A DNA stretch of 45,653 bases from Streptomyces ipomoeae 91-03. Lineage in GTDB: Bacteria; Actinomycetota; Actinomycetes; Streptomycetales; Streptomycetaceae. The translations under genes and the position numbers were made by a program. Below the pieces are notes generated by a model that saw only the letters and a program-made list of their open reading frames with translations, was not told where the DNA came from and did not search any database. The stretch is taken from NCBI RefSeq assembly GCF_000317595.1, contig NZ_AEJC01000360.1:1-45653 (forward strand), read 5' to 3'. Shown here piece by piece: positions 32,101-40,573 of the stretch. The stretch's first letter is position 1. The number at the start of each line of letters is the position of its first letter.

Positions 32101-35100
32101 TCAGACGCGCAATCGGTCAGACTTGATCATTTGCGTGCGGATACGTTTCAGCTCCTCCTCGGCCCGCGCCTCCTCCTCGGGCGAGTGAATGCGCCGGGCC
32201 GCCTCAAGCGCCGACATGAGGTGGCCCACGGCGGTCACCGCCCGACCGCGAGCGAACTCGCAGCTGCCCAGGGCACGTTGCGCCTGGATCTCCTCCAGGG
32301 CCGCACCGATGTCCCTGGCGAGGGTGAGCGCGCGCTGAAGGTGGTCCACGGCCCGATCGACGTCGGACAAGTCCTGGTGGGCGCGCCCCAGCCGAGTGAG
32401 TGCGATCGCCTCGTTCTTCCGCGCGCCCATCCGGCGGAAGACCGGTAGCGCCTCCTGGCACAAATCGATCGCCGTGGTCGCGTCGCCCGTCGCCAGGTGG
32501 GCCTCGGCGATGTTGATCTGCAAAATCGCTCTGTCCGAAGGGTTTCCGGTGCTCTTCACGATCCGCAGCGAGCGCTCCAACGTCCGTCGGGCGCCCACCG
32601 GGTCACCGGTCTCGATCAGCAAATGGCCGAGGTTGTTGAGGGTCTTCGCGAGCATGCGCTGGTCGTCCGCGTACTCGAAACCGGCGATCGCGGCCTGGAA
32701 CCATGTCCGTGCCTGCTCATGCTCACCGAGGTACAGCAGGCAGATGGCGATGTTGTTCTGGCAGCGCGTCTGCCGCCAGCGATCTCCTGTCGCGGCGCAC
32801 AGCGTCAAGGACTCCCTCTGGAAGGCCAGAGCCTGCTGGAACCGGCCCAAGTGCCAGTACAAAATGCCCAGTTCTCGCAGTGCGTCGGCCTCGGCATCCC
32901 GGTCGCCGATGGTCCGCGCACACGCCAGAGCCTCCTTGGCGACCCGGTCCGCCTCCTCGAAACTCCCGGTCGCCGTGTACACCGGGCTCAGATCCAGCAG
33001 CGCCCGGCACAGGGCGTCGTGACGACCGATGCCGCGCCAGTGGGCGACGGCCGCCTCGTGCAGTCGTACGGAATCCGTCCAGTAGCACTCGCCGTCGAGG
33101 AACCCCGCCAGGACGTGGCTCAGCTGGGCGGCCCGCGTCCGCGCCCCGTGCTGCCGCAGATGCCGCTCGGTGCTGAGCAGGTTCTGCCGCTCGGTGGTGA
33201 ACCAGGTCAGGGCGTCGGCGCTGGTCCGGGGCGTGGGCCAGGGCGGTGACGGTGCGGCGGTGTCCGTGTCGTGCACGCGCGGACGTATCCGGCGTGGATA
33301 CAGCAACCGGTCGCAGTGGTCCGCGGTACGGACGTAGTGGTCGACGAGCCGAGCACGTGCCGCCTCGCGGTGTTCATCGGTGTCCTGGGCCGTGGACAGC
33401 AGGTGGGCGTACTCGCCGAGCAGGTCGTGGAAGCGGAAGCGGTTGGGGACCGGTTCCTGGAGGACATGGCATTGGAGGAGTGATTCGAGCAGCCGTTCCG
33501 TTTCATCGAGAGGGCGGCCGAGGAGGGCGGCTGCCGCCTGGGGACCGAACTCGGGGCCCAGGTGGAGGCTCAGCAGACGGAAGCAGGACCGCTCGGCGGG
33601 GGAGAGGGTCTGGTAGGAGACCTCGAAGGCGCGGGCTATCTCCGAGTAGCCGTCGCGGATCTGGGCGAGGCGGTCCGTGGTGCGGGAGAGCAGTTCACGC
33701 AGGACGGTGAGATTCCAGGAGGGATGCGCGCTCAGCCGGTTGGCGGCGATCTCGATCGCGAGAGGCAGGTACCCGCAGAGGCGGACGATCTCCTTCAGTT
33801 CCTCCAGCTCCGCGGACGCCTCGGCGCTCGTGGTGTCCGTCGGTGCTTCAAGTCCCGCGAACTCCCGGAACAGGGCCACCGCGTCCGCCGCCGGCAGCAC
33901 GTCGAGCGCCAGCGAACGCCCGCTCGGCAGACCGACCAGCCGGCGACGACTGGTGATGATCACGAAGCACTCGGTGTTGCCGGGCAGCAGGGGCCGTACC
34001 TGCTCGGGGCCCGCCGCGTCGTCGAGGATGATCAGGGCGCGCCGGTGGCCCAGGGCCTGGCGCCAGAGCGCGGCTCGTTCCTCGACATCGGTCGGGATGG
34101 AGTCCGGGGGCACTTCGAGGAGACGGAGGAGGGTCGCGAGGGCGGCTTGGGGGGAGAGGGGTTCCTGGCCCTGGGCATGAGCGCGCAGGTTGACGTAGAT
34201 CGAGCCGTCCGGGAAGCGGTCTCCGAACTCGTGGGCCGCGCGAATCGCCAGCGCCGACTTGCCGACTCCGGCCATTCCCGAGATGGACTCCAGGGTGACG
34301 ATCGCGCCGTCGCGCGAGGCCGTGTCGATGGCGGTGCGGATCCGCTCCATCTCACCGTGACGGCCCACGAGCGGTGCCTGGCGGGGAAGACGGTCGGGCA
34401 CGGGACGCGGCCGTCGGGTGTCGGCGGAAGGCGGGACACGGACCTCCGCGGGTCCTCGGATGAGCTCGTGGAGCGGGCCCCGGCCGAGGATGTGCCGGTG
34501 GATGCGGACCAGCTCCTCGCCGGGATCCGTGCCGAACTCGGACCTGAGGATCCTGCGCACGCGCTGATAGAGGTGCAGCGCCTCCGCGTGGCGCCCGCTG
34601 CCGTAGTAGACGATCATCAACTGGCCGGCGAGGGCCTCGTCGCCGCGGTACTCGTCGACCAGAGCCGACAACTCGCCCGCCATCTCGGCGAACCGGCCGA
34701 GCCGCATCTCCACGGTGATGCGCGCGGTGACGACGCCACGTCTCTTCTCCGCCATCGTGCCGCGGATTCGCTGCGCCCACAGACCGGGCAACCCGGCCAG
34801 CGGCTCCTCCCAGAGACGCTCCGCGTCCCGTAACAGCGCGGCTGCCCGGGCGTCGTCGCCCTCGGCCGCGACCGTTCCGGCCCGCTCGGCGAGCCGGACG
34901 AAGCGGTGCCAGTCGACGGTGTCCGGGGCGGCGACCAGGGTGTACGTGTGGGTGCGTTGGGTGATGGCCGGGGTCGTCGAGCCGGGCTCGGCGGTCCGGA
35001 TCGCCCGCCGGATGCGCGAGACATAGGTGTGGACGTTCTCCCGGGCGCGTGCCGGGGGATCGTCCCAGAGCCGGTCGACGAGGGTGTCCAGCGGCACGGG

Positions 35101-35214
35101 GCGACCGATGTCGACGGCCAGGGCGGCCATGAGCAGTTGTTGCTTGACGGAACCGAGACCGAGCCGGCGCTCCGGAGTGCCGAGGCCGACGGGGCCGAGA
35201 ACATGGATCTCCAC
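32101..35214 (-). CDS. AfsR-like SARP regulator (winged helix-BTAD-NB-ARC-TPR)
   Basis: About 1037 residues. The N-terminal OmpR-type winged helix (about 1-90, with KQQLLMAALAVDIGRPVPLDTLVDRLWDD) and the BTAD (about 95-250, with YYGSGRHAEALHLYQRVRRILRSEFGTDPG) define a Streptomyces antibiotic regulatory protein. An NB-ARC ATPase follows with P-loop GMAGVGKSA and LIILDDAA, then TPR-like repeats to the end. It activates transcription by binding direct repeats, gated by ATP and a partner. GTG 35214 is preceded by AGAGGA; the frame is open 27 codons further but without support. It faces the saccharopine operon and is divergent from a second NB-ARC/TPR gene. Confidence 0.9.
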   Translation of the reverse strand: MEIHVLGPVGLGTPERRLGLGSVKQQLLMAALAVDIGRPVPLDTLVDRLWDDPPARARENVHTYVSRIRRAIRTAEPGSTTPAITQRTHTYTLVAAPDTVDWHRFVRLAERAGTVAAEGDDARAAALLRDAERLWEEPLAGLPGLWAQRIRGTMAEKRRGVVTARITVEMRLGRFAEMAGELSALVDEYRGDEALAGQLMIVYYGSGRHAEALHLYQRVRRILRSEFGTDPGEELVRIHRHILGRGPLHELIRGPAEVRVPPSADTRRPRPVPDRLPRQAPLVGRHGEMERIRTAIDTASRDGAIVTLESISGMAGVGKSALAIRAAHEFGDRFPDGSIYVNLRAHAQGQEPLSPQAALATLLRLLEVPPDSIPTDVEERAALWRQALGHRRALIILDDAAGPEQVRPLLPGNTECFVIITSRRRLVGLPSGRSLALDVLPAADAVALFREFAGLEAPTDTTSAEASAELEELKEIVRLCGYLPLAIEIAANRLSAHPSWNLTVLRELLSRTTDRLAQIRDGYSEIARAFEVSYQTLSPAERSCFRLLSLHLGPEFGPQAAAALLGRPLDETERLLESLLQCHVLQEPVPNRFRFHDLLGEYAHLLSTAQDTDEHREAARARLVDHYVRTADHCDRLLYPRRIRPRVHDTDTAAPSPPWPTPRTSADALTWFTTERQNLLSTERHLRQHGARTRAAQLSHVLAGFLDGECYWTDSVRLHEAAVAHWRGIGRHDALCRALLDLSPVYTATGSFEEADRVAKEALACARTIGDRDAEADALRELGILYWHLGRFQQALAFQRESLTLCAATGDRWRQTRCQNNIAICLLYLGEHEQARTWFQAAIAGFEYADDQRMLAKTLNNLGHLLIETGDPVGARRTLERSLRIVKSTGNPSDRAILQINIAEAHLATGDATTAIDLCQEALPVFRRMGARKNEAIALTRLGRAHQDLSDVDRAVDHLQRALTLARDIGAALEEIQAQRALGSCEFARGRAVTAVGHLMSALEAARRIHSPEEEARAEEELKRIRTQMIKSDRLRV

Positions 35215-35424
35215 CAGCGTTCCTCTCGCCGGCACCCGTTCCTGGACTGCGCAGACTGCACAGAATGACACCTCGGCATCTGGGAAACCAGACATCGCTC
35301 GAACTGTCGGCCGAATCTTTGTCCTTTATCCGGGAGCGGTGGCGGGTAGGGCACCTTCGATGCGTGTATGCGGCACCTGTCGGTGCCCGTCGCGGGCTCG
35401 GATTCGACCACGGGGGCGGAGGGC

Positions 35425-37587
35425 ATGGGCGGCGGCACAGCGGGGATCGGCGGCATCGAGGAGCCCGGGGGGAGCGCGAGCTCCCTCGGGGGCGGCGACG
35501 GTGGCCAGGTGAACAGCCTTGGTGGGGCCGCGCGGGTGACCGGCACCGTCGTCCAGGCACGCGACGTGCACGGCGGGGTCCACACGCACCTGCCACCTGT
35601 CGTGCCCCCGATGCCGGTGCCACGTCAACTGCCGCCACCGGTACGGCACTTCACCGACCGAGAGGGCGACCTCGCCGCGCTCGGCCGGCTGCTGCCGCGT
35701 CGCACGGGGCTCGTCGTGGTGACGGGACCCGCCGGTGTCGGGAAGACCTCCCTGGTCACCCGGTGGCTGCGCCGGATCGGCGACGACTTCCCCGACGGGC
35801 AGCTCTACGCCGATCTGCGCGGTCACGACATCGCGGACGCGGCGGGGCCGGGCGAGATCCTCGGGCGGTTCCTCCGCTCCCTGTACCGAGGTCCGATACC
35901 GGCGGACACGGCCGAACAGAGCGCGCTGTGGCGCTCTCTCACCACCGGGCTGCGACTCGCCGTCCTGCTCGACAACGCCTGCACGGCGGCCCAGACCCGT
36001 CCGCTGCTGCCGGGCTCCGACGACAGCCTCGTGGTCGTCACGGGCCGCCGCCGGCTGACCGGGCTCGGCATCGACGGGGCGGCCTTCCACACCCTGGATG
36101 TCATGCCGCCCGACGCGGCGGAGGAACTGCTGATCAGAGGAGTCGGCCGGGAACGGGTGGCCGACGACCCGGCGGCGGCGCGCGAGGTGGTCGACCTGTG
36201 TGGGGGCCTGCCCCTGGCGCTGTGTGTGGCATCGGCCCGGCTGGCGGCACGCCCCCGGCAACCACTTCGCGCCCTGGCCGAGGCGCTGGCCCGGCCCGCC
36301 GACCGACTGGCCGTCCTGGCCGTGGAAGGAGAGACGGCGGTGCGTGGCGCACTCGACGAGTCCTACCGGGCCCTGCCCGCCCCGGCGGCTCGGCTCTACC
36401 GTCTGCTGGGCCAGTTGCCCACCCCCGAGTTGGACAGCCGGCTCGCCGCGGCGGCCGGTGCCCTGACCCTCGACGAAGCGGACGGACTGCTCGACGTGCT
36501 CGTCGAGTCCCACCTCCTGCAGGACCTCGGCGAGGACCGTTACCGGTTCCACGACCTCATCCGCCTCCATGCCCGTCAGCACGGAGCCGACCACGAGCGT
36601 GCCGAGGCACTGCGCAGGGCGGGCGACTGGTACCTCGCCACCGCCACCGCCGCCGAACAGCTCATCACTCCCGCGCAGTTCACCCTGGAACGCGCCGACC
36701 ACCTCCGACCCGACCTGGAACCGCCGTTCACCGACGAACCCGGCGCCCTGGCCTGGCTCGACCACCACCGGGTGAACCTGATGGCCGTACTGCGCGCCGC
36801 GGCCGAACGACACTGGTCCATGCTGACCTGGCAGCTCGTCGACGCCATGTGGCCGCTCTTCCTGCGTCTGCGCCACTACGACCTGTGGATCGAGGCCCAT
36901 GAACTGGGGCTCGCCGCGGCCCGGCGCGCCGGGCACGCCGAGGCGGAGCGCCAGATGCTCAACTCCGGTGCCATCGGTCTGAGCGCGGCTCGCCGTTTCG
37001 ACGAGGCGATCACCTGGTACGCCGCCTCACGGGACGCGGCACGTGTCGCGGGCGACCGCCGTGACGAGGGTCAGGCGCTGCTCGGCCTCGGGGCCGCCCA
37101 CTTCGAGGCGGGACGGCGGGCCGAGGCCGTACCGCTGTTGGAGCAGGCCATCTCCCTCTGGGAGGAAGCGGGTTACCCCCGGGGCACCGGGCTCGCCCGG
37201 ATCGTCCTCGGCGAGATCGCGCTGGCCGCGGATGATCCGCTGTCCGCCGTCGCGTATTTCGAGGGCGCACACGGCATTCTCACGGAGGTGCGCGATCCGC
37301 ACGACGCCGCGCGCGCGTTGGCCTTCCTGGGGCGGGCGCGGGCCCGCACCGGGGAGCACGAGGCCGGCGTGGACCGACTCCGGGCCGCCCTGGAGATGTT
37401 CGAGCGATCGGGCGCGCTGCACTGGCAGGCCCGTACGCTGGAGATGTTGGGCCAGTCCGCCGAGGACGCGGGCGACGTGGCCGCCGCCCGCGACTACTAC
37501 CGCAGGGCGTTGCCGCTGTCCATGACGGTCAGCGCGGAGGACACGCGTCGGGTGGAAGCGCGGCTCGAAGGCCTGGCCGGGGCGTGA
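35425..37587 (+). CDS. NB-ARC/TPR STAND protein without a DNA-binding domain
   Basis: About 720 residues. A Gly-rich N-terminus leads into VNSLGGAARVTGTVVQARDVHGG, a segment often found at the start of streptomycete NB-ARC proteins. The P-loop GPAGVGKT lies at about residues 101-108, and later NB-ARC motifs include LLDNA and CGGLPLAL. Five or so TPR-like helices follow from about residue 530. The winged helix and BTAD of SARPs are absent, so it is more likely a signalling ATPase than a direct transcription activator. The start is uncertain: ATG 35425 has GGAGG close upstream, ATG 35368 has none. It is divergent from the SARP gene. Confidence 0.83.
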   Translation: MGGGTAGIGGIEEPGGSASSLGGGDGGQVNSLGGAARVTGTVVQARDVHGGVHTHLPPVVPPMPVPRQLPPPVRHFTDREGDLAALGRLLPRRTGLVVVTGPAGVGKTSLVTRWLRRIGDDFPDGQLYADLRGHDIADAAGPGEILGRFLRSLYRGPIPADTAEQSALWRSLTTGLRLAVLLDNACTAAQTRPLLPGSDDSLVVVTGRRRLTGLGIDGAAFHTLDVMPPDAAEELLIRGVGRERVADDPAAAREVVDLCGGLPLALCVASARLAARPRQPLRALAEALARPADRLAVLAVEGETAVRGALDESYRALPAPAARLYRLLGQLPTPELDSRLAAAAGALTLDEADGLLDVLVESHLLQDLGEDRYRFHDLIRLHARQHGADHERAEALRRAGDWYLATATAAEQLITPAQFTLERADHLRPDLEPPFTDEPGALAWLDHHRVNLMAVLRAAAERHWSMLTWQLVDAMWPLFLRLRHYDLWIEAHELGLAAARRAGHAEAERQMLNSGAIGLSAARRFDEAITWYAASRDAARVAGDRRDEGQALLGLGAAHFEAGRRAEAVPLLEQAISLWEEAGYPRGTGLARIVLGEIALAADDPLSAVAYFEGAHGILTEVRDPHDAARALAFLGRARARTGEHEAGVDRLRAALEMFERSGALHWQARTLEMLGQSAEDAGDVAAARDYYRRALPLSMTVSAEDTRRVEARLEGLAGA

Positions 37588-37820
37588 TGTGCTGGGGTTC
37601 GGCTTGCGGCCAGCCAGTCGCCGTCCGGTAGCGGCAGCAGGACGAGGAGGCAGCCGGGATGGGTGGCGAGGAGCCCCGTCGCCTCCTGGGCCGCCGTATG
37701 GGCGTTCGGCCTCGGCCGGTGTCCGACGAGGATGTCCGCGAGGTCGTGGCGGACCGCCGGGCCGTCGATGTCGATCCACAGCCAGTCGGAAGAGTGGTCC
37801 GGTGCCAGGGGGACCCCCAT
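37497..37820 (-). CDS. possible small hypothetical protein overlapping the NB-ARC gene end
   Basis: A 107-codon frame on the minus strand has the GC-rich third positions expected of a real gene over its first 80 codons. It includes a protein-like core (SSDWLWIDIDGPAV, LLVLLPLPDGDWLA). It ends inside the last 91 bases of the NB-ARC gene. There is no Shine-Dalgarno, only a pyrimidine-rich run before the ATG. The gap 37588-37918 contains no other coding candidate; it also holds the second copy of the dispersed repeat. No family is recognised. Confidence 0.45.
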   Translation of the reverse strand: MGVPLAPDHSSDWLWIDIDGPAVRHDLADILVGHRPRPNAHTAAQEATGLLATHPGCLLVLLPLPDGDWLAASRTPAHHAPARPSSRASTRRVSSALTVMDSGNALR

Positions 37821-37840
37821 GAGCGGGAGGGAGCCCCATC

Positions 37841-37888
37841 GCGGCGGAGCCGCACAGTGACACGGCCCCGCGCCCTTGAGGGGCGCGC
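37841..37888. repeat. dispersed intergenic repeat, copy 2
   Basis: GCGGCGGAGCCGCAC followed by GCCCCGCGCCC matches the element at 5097-5147, with differences in the middle and in the hairpin's 3' arm. Confidence 0.6.
37869..37887 (-). terminator. hairpin after the GT-B protein gene
   Basis: CGCGCCC (37869-37875) and GGGCGCG (37881-37887) pair around TTGAG, 32 bases beyond the stop of the minus-strand gene ending at 37919. It is the hairpin part of the dispersed repeat. Confidence 0.5.
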
Positions 37889-37918
37889 TGGTGGCCGGGA
37901 GGTCGGAGTCCGCTGTGT

Positions 37919-39163
37919 TCACGCCGGCACTTCCAGGTCGCTGCCGGGCCAGATCAGTGTCGCGTCCGGTGGCGGAAGGGGACGGGCCAGCGGATCGTGG
38001 GCCGGCTGGCCCAGGCCCAGCAGCCGGTACAGCAGCGCCCGCATCCCGCGGTTGAACCGGCCCGGTTCCGAGGTGATACGGGCTGCCACCGCCTCGTACG
38101 CGGGCCTGTGGTACTCGGCCGCCGCGTACGCGAACTGGCCGGTCAGGGGGTGGAAGGGGGAGAGGGCCGGAGCCAGCAACGCCAGTTCGGCGGCCGGGGA
38201 CACCGGGTTGGTCTCGCTCTCCGACCCGCCGGCCAGGATGATCGGGGCTTCGGTGAGCGTGGCGTACAGGGTCACCGAGCCGTGGTCGCCGATGACGAGG
38301 TCGGCGGCGCACAGGACGGGACGCCAGTCCATGTCCGGGGGCACGACGCCGAGTCCCCGTTCCGTCCAGGAGGCGAGCCAGGCGCGTACCTGGCGGGAGC
38401 CGTGGCCCGACCACACATTGGGGTGGACGAGGACGACGAGACGGTGGATGTCGGCGCGGAGTTCGTCGATCAGCCGGGGCAGAAGGGTCTCGAAGCGGGC
38501 GAAGGACGACTCGGGGCCCCAGGTCGAGGTCACCGCGATCAGACGTTGTCCCTCGCGCAGTCCCAACGCCCGGCGGTAGGAGTCCCGTTCGGGAAGGCTC
38601 GCGGTGATCCGGTCGTGGGCCGGGTCGCCGACCACATGGGCGACGGGCAGGGCCTCGGGGCAGGAGCGGGCGAGGGCGTCGCGGTCGGCCTCATGGGCCA
38701 GGACGACCGCGGCCGGGAGCTTCCCGCCGGGCACGAGGTCCTCCCGGCGCAGGCCGAAGACAGGTGAGCCCGCCGCCCCGGCGAAGCGCTTGAGGAAGCA
38801 GGCCCCGTGCGGCAGCAGCACCACCCGGGCCCGCACCCGGTCCATGGCCCGCGGGCCGGCCGCGATCGCCAGGTCGAAGTCGGTGCGTGCCGCCTCCTTC
38901 CAGGGCAACACCACGCCGCCCGAGCGGCGCAGGTACTGCTCCGTGCCGTCGCTCAGTTCGTGCGGCGGCACGGTGAACACCACCTGGATACGGAAGTCCG
39001 ACTCCAGCAGCGAGACCACGTCGAGCAGACGCTTGACGTAGGTGACGGTGTGGGCGACCACCAGAACGGTTCTGCGTCCGGTCAGCGTGAGCCACTGCCG
39101 GGCCGGAGTGTCCGTGGACTCCGACAGGCGCGCGGACCGGGCGGGTGCGCTGAATGCCGACAT
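37919..39163 (-). CDS. GT-B-fold transferase, CDP-glycerol glycerophosphotransferase-like
   Basis: This 414-residue protein has a first Rossmann-like half beginning RRTVLVVAHTVTYVKRLLDVVSLLES. The second half carries VTSTWGPESSFAR, VVLVHPNVW and GDHGSVTLYATLTEAPIILAG. The last segment resembles the nucleotide-binding motif of CDP-glycerol glycerophosphotransferases and UDP-GlcNAc epimerase-like GT-B enzymes. A role in cell-wall polymer or surface glycan synthesis is plausible. Streptomycete homologues are sometimes misnamed translation initiation factor 2, to my memory. GGGGGA lies before the ATG at 39163. No signal peptide. Four 11-bp repeats lie upstream. Confidence 0.65.
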   Translation of the reverse strand: MSAFSAPARSARLSESTDTPARQWLTLTGRRTVLVVAHTVTYVKRLLDVVSLLESDFRIQVVFTVPPHELSDGTEQYLRRSGGVVLPWKEAARTDFDLAIAAGPRAMDRVRARVVLLPHGACFLKRFAGAAGSPVFGLRREDLVPGGKLPAAVVLAHEADRDALARSCPEALPVAHVVGDPAHDRITASLPERDSYRRALGLREGQRLIAVTSTWGPESSFARFETLLPRLIDELRADIHRLVVLVHPNVWSGHGSRQVRAWLASWTERGLGVVPPDMDWRPVLCAADLVIGDHGSVTLYATLTEAPIILAGGSESETNPVSPAAELALLAPALSPFHPLTGQFAYAAAEYHRPAYEAVAARITSEPGRFNRGMRALLYRLLGLGQPAHDPLARPLPPPDATLIWPGSDLEVPA

Positions 39164-39228
39164 GACATCCCCCGTGTCGTACAGCCGATTGGGTACGGTG
39201 CGCTCATCCCCACGCGACTGGACGGTGC

Positions 39229-39272
39229 CCTTGCCCGTTCCTTGCAGAATCCTTGCTCGTTCCCTGCTCGGG
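39229..39272. promoter_or_regulatory. four tandem 11-bp direct repeats upstream of the GT-B gene
   Basis: Units CCTTGCCCGTT, CCTTGCAGAAT, CCTTGCTCGTT and CCCTGCTCGGG follow each other without gaps at 39229, 39240, 39251 and 39262. They lie 66-109 bases upstream of the ATG of the minus-strand gene. Eleven-base direct repeats are the hallmark of PhoP boxes and of SARP (AfsR) binding sites in Streptomyces. Which protein binds, if any, is not known. Confidence 0.5.
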
Positions 39273-39320
39273 CCGCCTGCTCGGATTGTCGCTACGGCTA
39301 CGGGGGCTTTGGGCCGTGGT

Positions 39321-40547
39321 TCATCCCACCACGGCCTCGTGCACCAGCCGTTTCAGCTCCGGGTAGACGGAGGAGGACGAGCGGCGTCGTACCTGCGTCA
39401 GGAACTGGACTGTCAGATCCCGGAGCGGGTCGACCCAGAAGGTCGTGGTGGCGGCGCCGGTCCAGCCGAAGGTGCCCTGGGAGGACGGGCTTTCGGTGGC
39501 GGCGGGGTCGATGACCACGGAGACGCCGAGGCCGAAGCCGACGCCCACGTTGCCGGGCTGGCGGTGGAAGGGGCTGCCGTAGGAGTGGATGTCGGCGCCG
39601 CCCGGCAGCTGGTTGGTGGTCATCGCGGTGACGGACTCGGGGGAGAGGAGACGGACGCCGTCGAGTTCGCCGCGGCGGCGCAGGAACTCGGCGAAGCGGT
39701 GGTAGTCGCGGGCGGTGGCGACCATGCCGCCACTGCCGGACAGGAAGCGCGGACGGCTGCGCAGGGGCAGACCGGGGACCGGTTCGATGGAGCCGTCCTC
39801 CTGCTCGCCGTACAACTCGGCCAGTCGGCCCGTCTGTTCGGGGGTGACCTGGAAGCCGGCGTCCGTCATCCCCAGGGGACCGAGGATCCGCTCGGCGAAG
39901 AACTCGTCGAGGGCCTGCCCCGACACCACCTCGATGATCCGGCCGAGGACGTTGGTGGAGACGGAGTAGTTCCACTGCGTGCCCGGCTCGAACTGCAGCG
40001 GCAGGCTCGCGTACTCCCGGCAGGTCTCGGCCAGGTTGGCGCCGGGCCGTACGGAGGTCTCCAGGCCCGCGTCGCGGTAGAGCGCGTCCACGGGATGGTT
40101 GTAGTAGAAGCCGAAGGTCAGGCCCGAGGTGTGGGTCATCAGATGGCGGACGAGGATCGGCTGTCCGGCAGGGCGGGTCCGGGTGTCGGGGCCCTCGCCG
40201 GACTCGTACACCTGTGGCTCGGCGAACTCCGGGAGATAGCGGGCGATCGGGTCCGTGAGGGACAGCTTCCCCTCCTCGACCAGTATCAGCGCCGCCACCG
40301 ACGTGACCGGCTTGGTCATGGAGTAGATCCGCCACAGGGTGTCGCTCTCGACGGGGAGCTGGGCCTTCCGGTCGCGCCGGCCGTAGGCCGTGAGATGGGC
40401 GACGCGGCCGTGGCGGGCGATGGACAGCAGGTACCCGGGGAGTCGGCCCTCGTCCACCTGACGGGCGAGGTACTCGTCCAGGCGGGCGAGGATCTTCGGG
40501 TCGAGGCCGACCTCGTGCGGCTCGACCTCTTGGCGCAGTCGTTCCAT
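39321..40547 (-). CDS. serine hydrolase, beta-lactamase class C / EstB-type esterase
   Basis: A 408-residue cytoplasmic serine hydrolase. The nucleophile motif SMTK (S-x-x-K) and the Tyr motif in WNYSVSTN are present, with HTSG and FGWTGAATTTFWVDP, typical of EstB-like esterases. These enzymes cleave esters or, rarely, beta-lactams. There is no signal peptide, which favours an esterase over a periplasmic lactamase. ATG 40547 has GGAGAA at good spacing. It is the last gene of a TetR-MFS-hydrolase operon, so it may modify the compound that the transporter exports. Confidence 0.88.
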   Translation of the reverse strand: MERLRQEVEPHEVGLDPKILARLDEYLARQVDEGRLPGYLLSIARHGRVAHLTAYGRRDRKAQLPVESDTLWRIYSMTKPVTSVAALILVEEGKLSLTDPIARYLPEFAEPQVYESGEGPDTRTRPAGQPILVRHLMTHTSGLTFGFYYNHPVDALYRDAGLETSVRPGANLAETCREYASLPLQFEPGTQWNYSVSTNVLGRIIEVVSGQALDEFFAERILGPLGMTDAGFQVTPEQTGRLAELYGEQEDGSIEPVPGLPLRSRPRFLSGSGGMVATARDYHRFAEFLRRRGELDGVRLLSPESVTAMTTNQLPGGADIHSYGSPFHRQPGNVGVGFGLGVSVVIDPAATESPSSQGTFGWTGAATTTFWVDPLRDLTVQFLTQVRRRSSSSVYPELKRLVHEAVVG

Positions 40548-40573
40548 GGTGGTTCTCCTCCGGTTGGCCCGGG

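Noticed and set aside
39321..40547. True beta-lactamase resistance gene
   Set aside because: No signal peptide and EstB-like features; an esterase is more likely.
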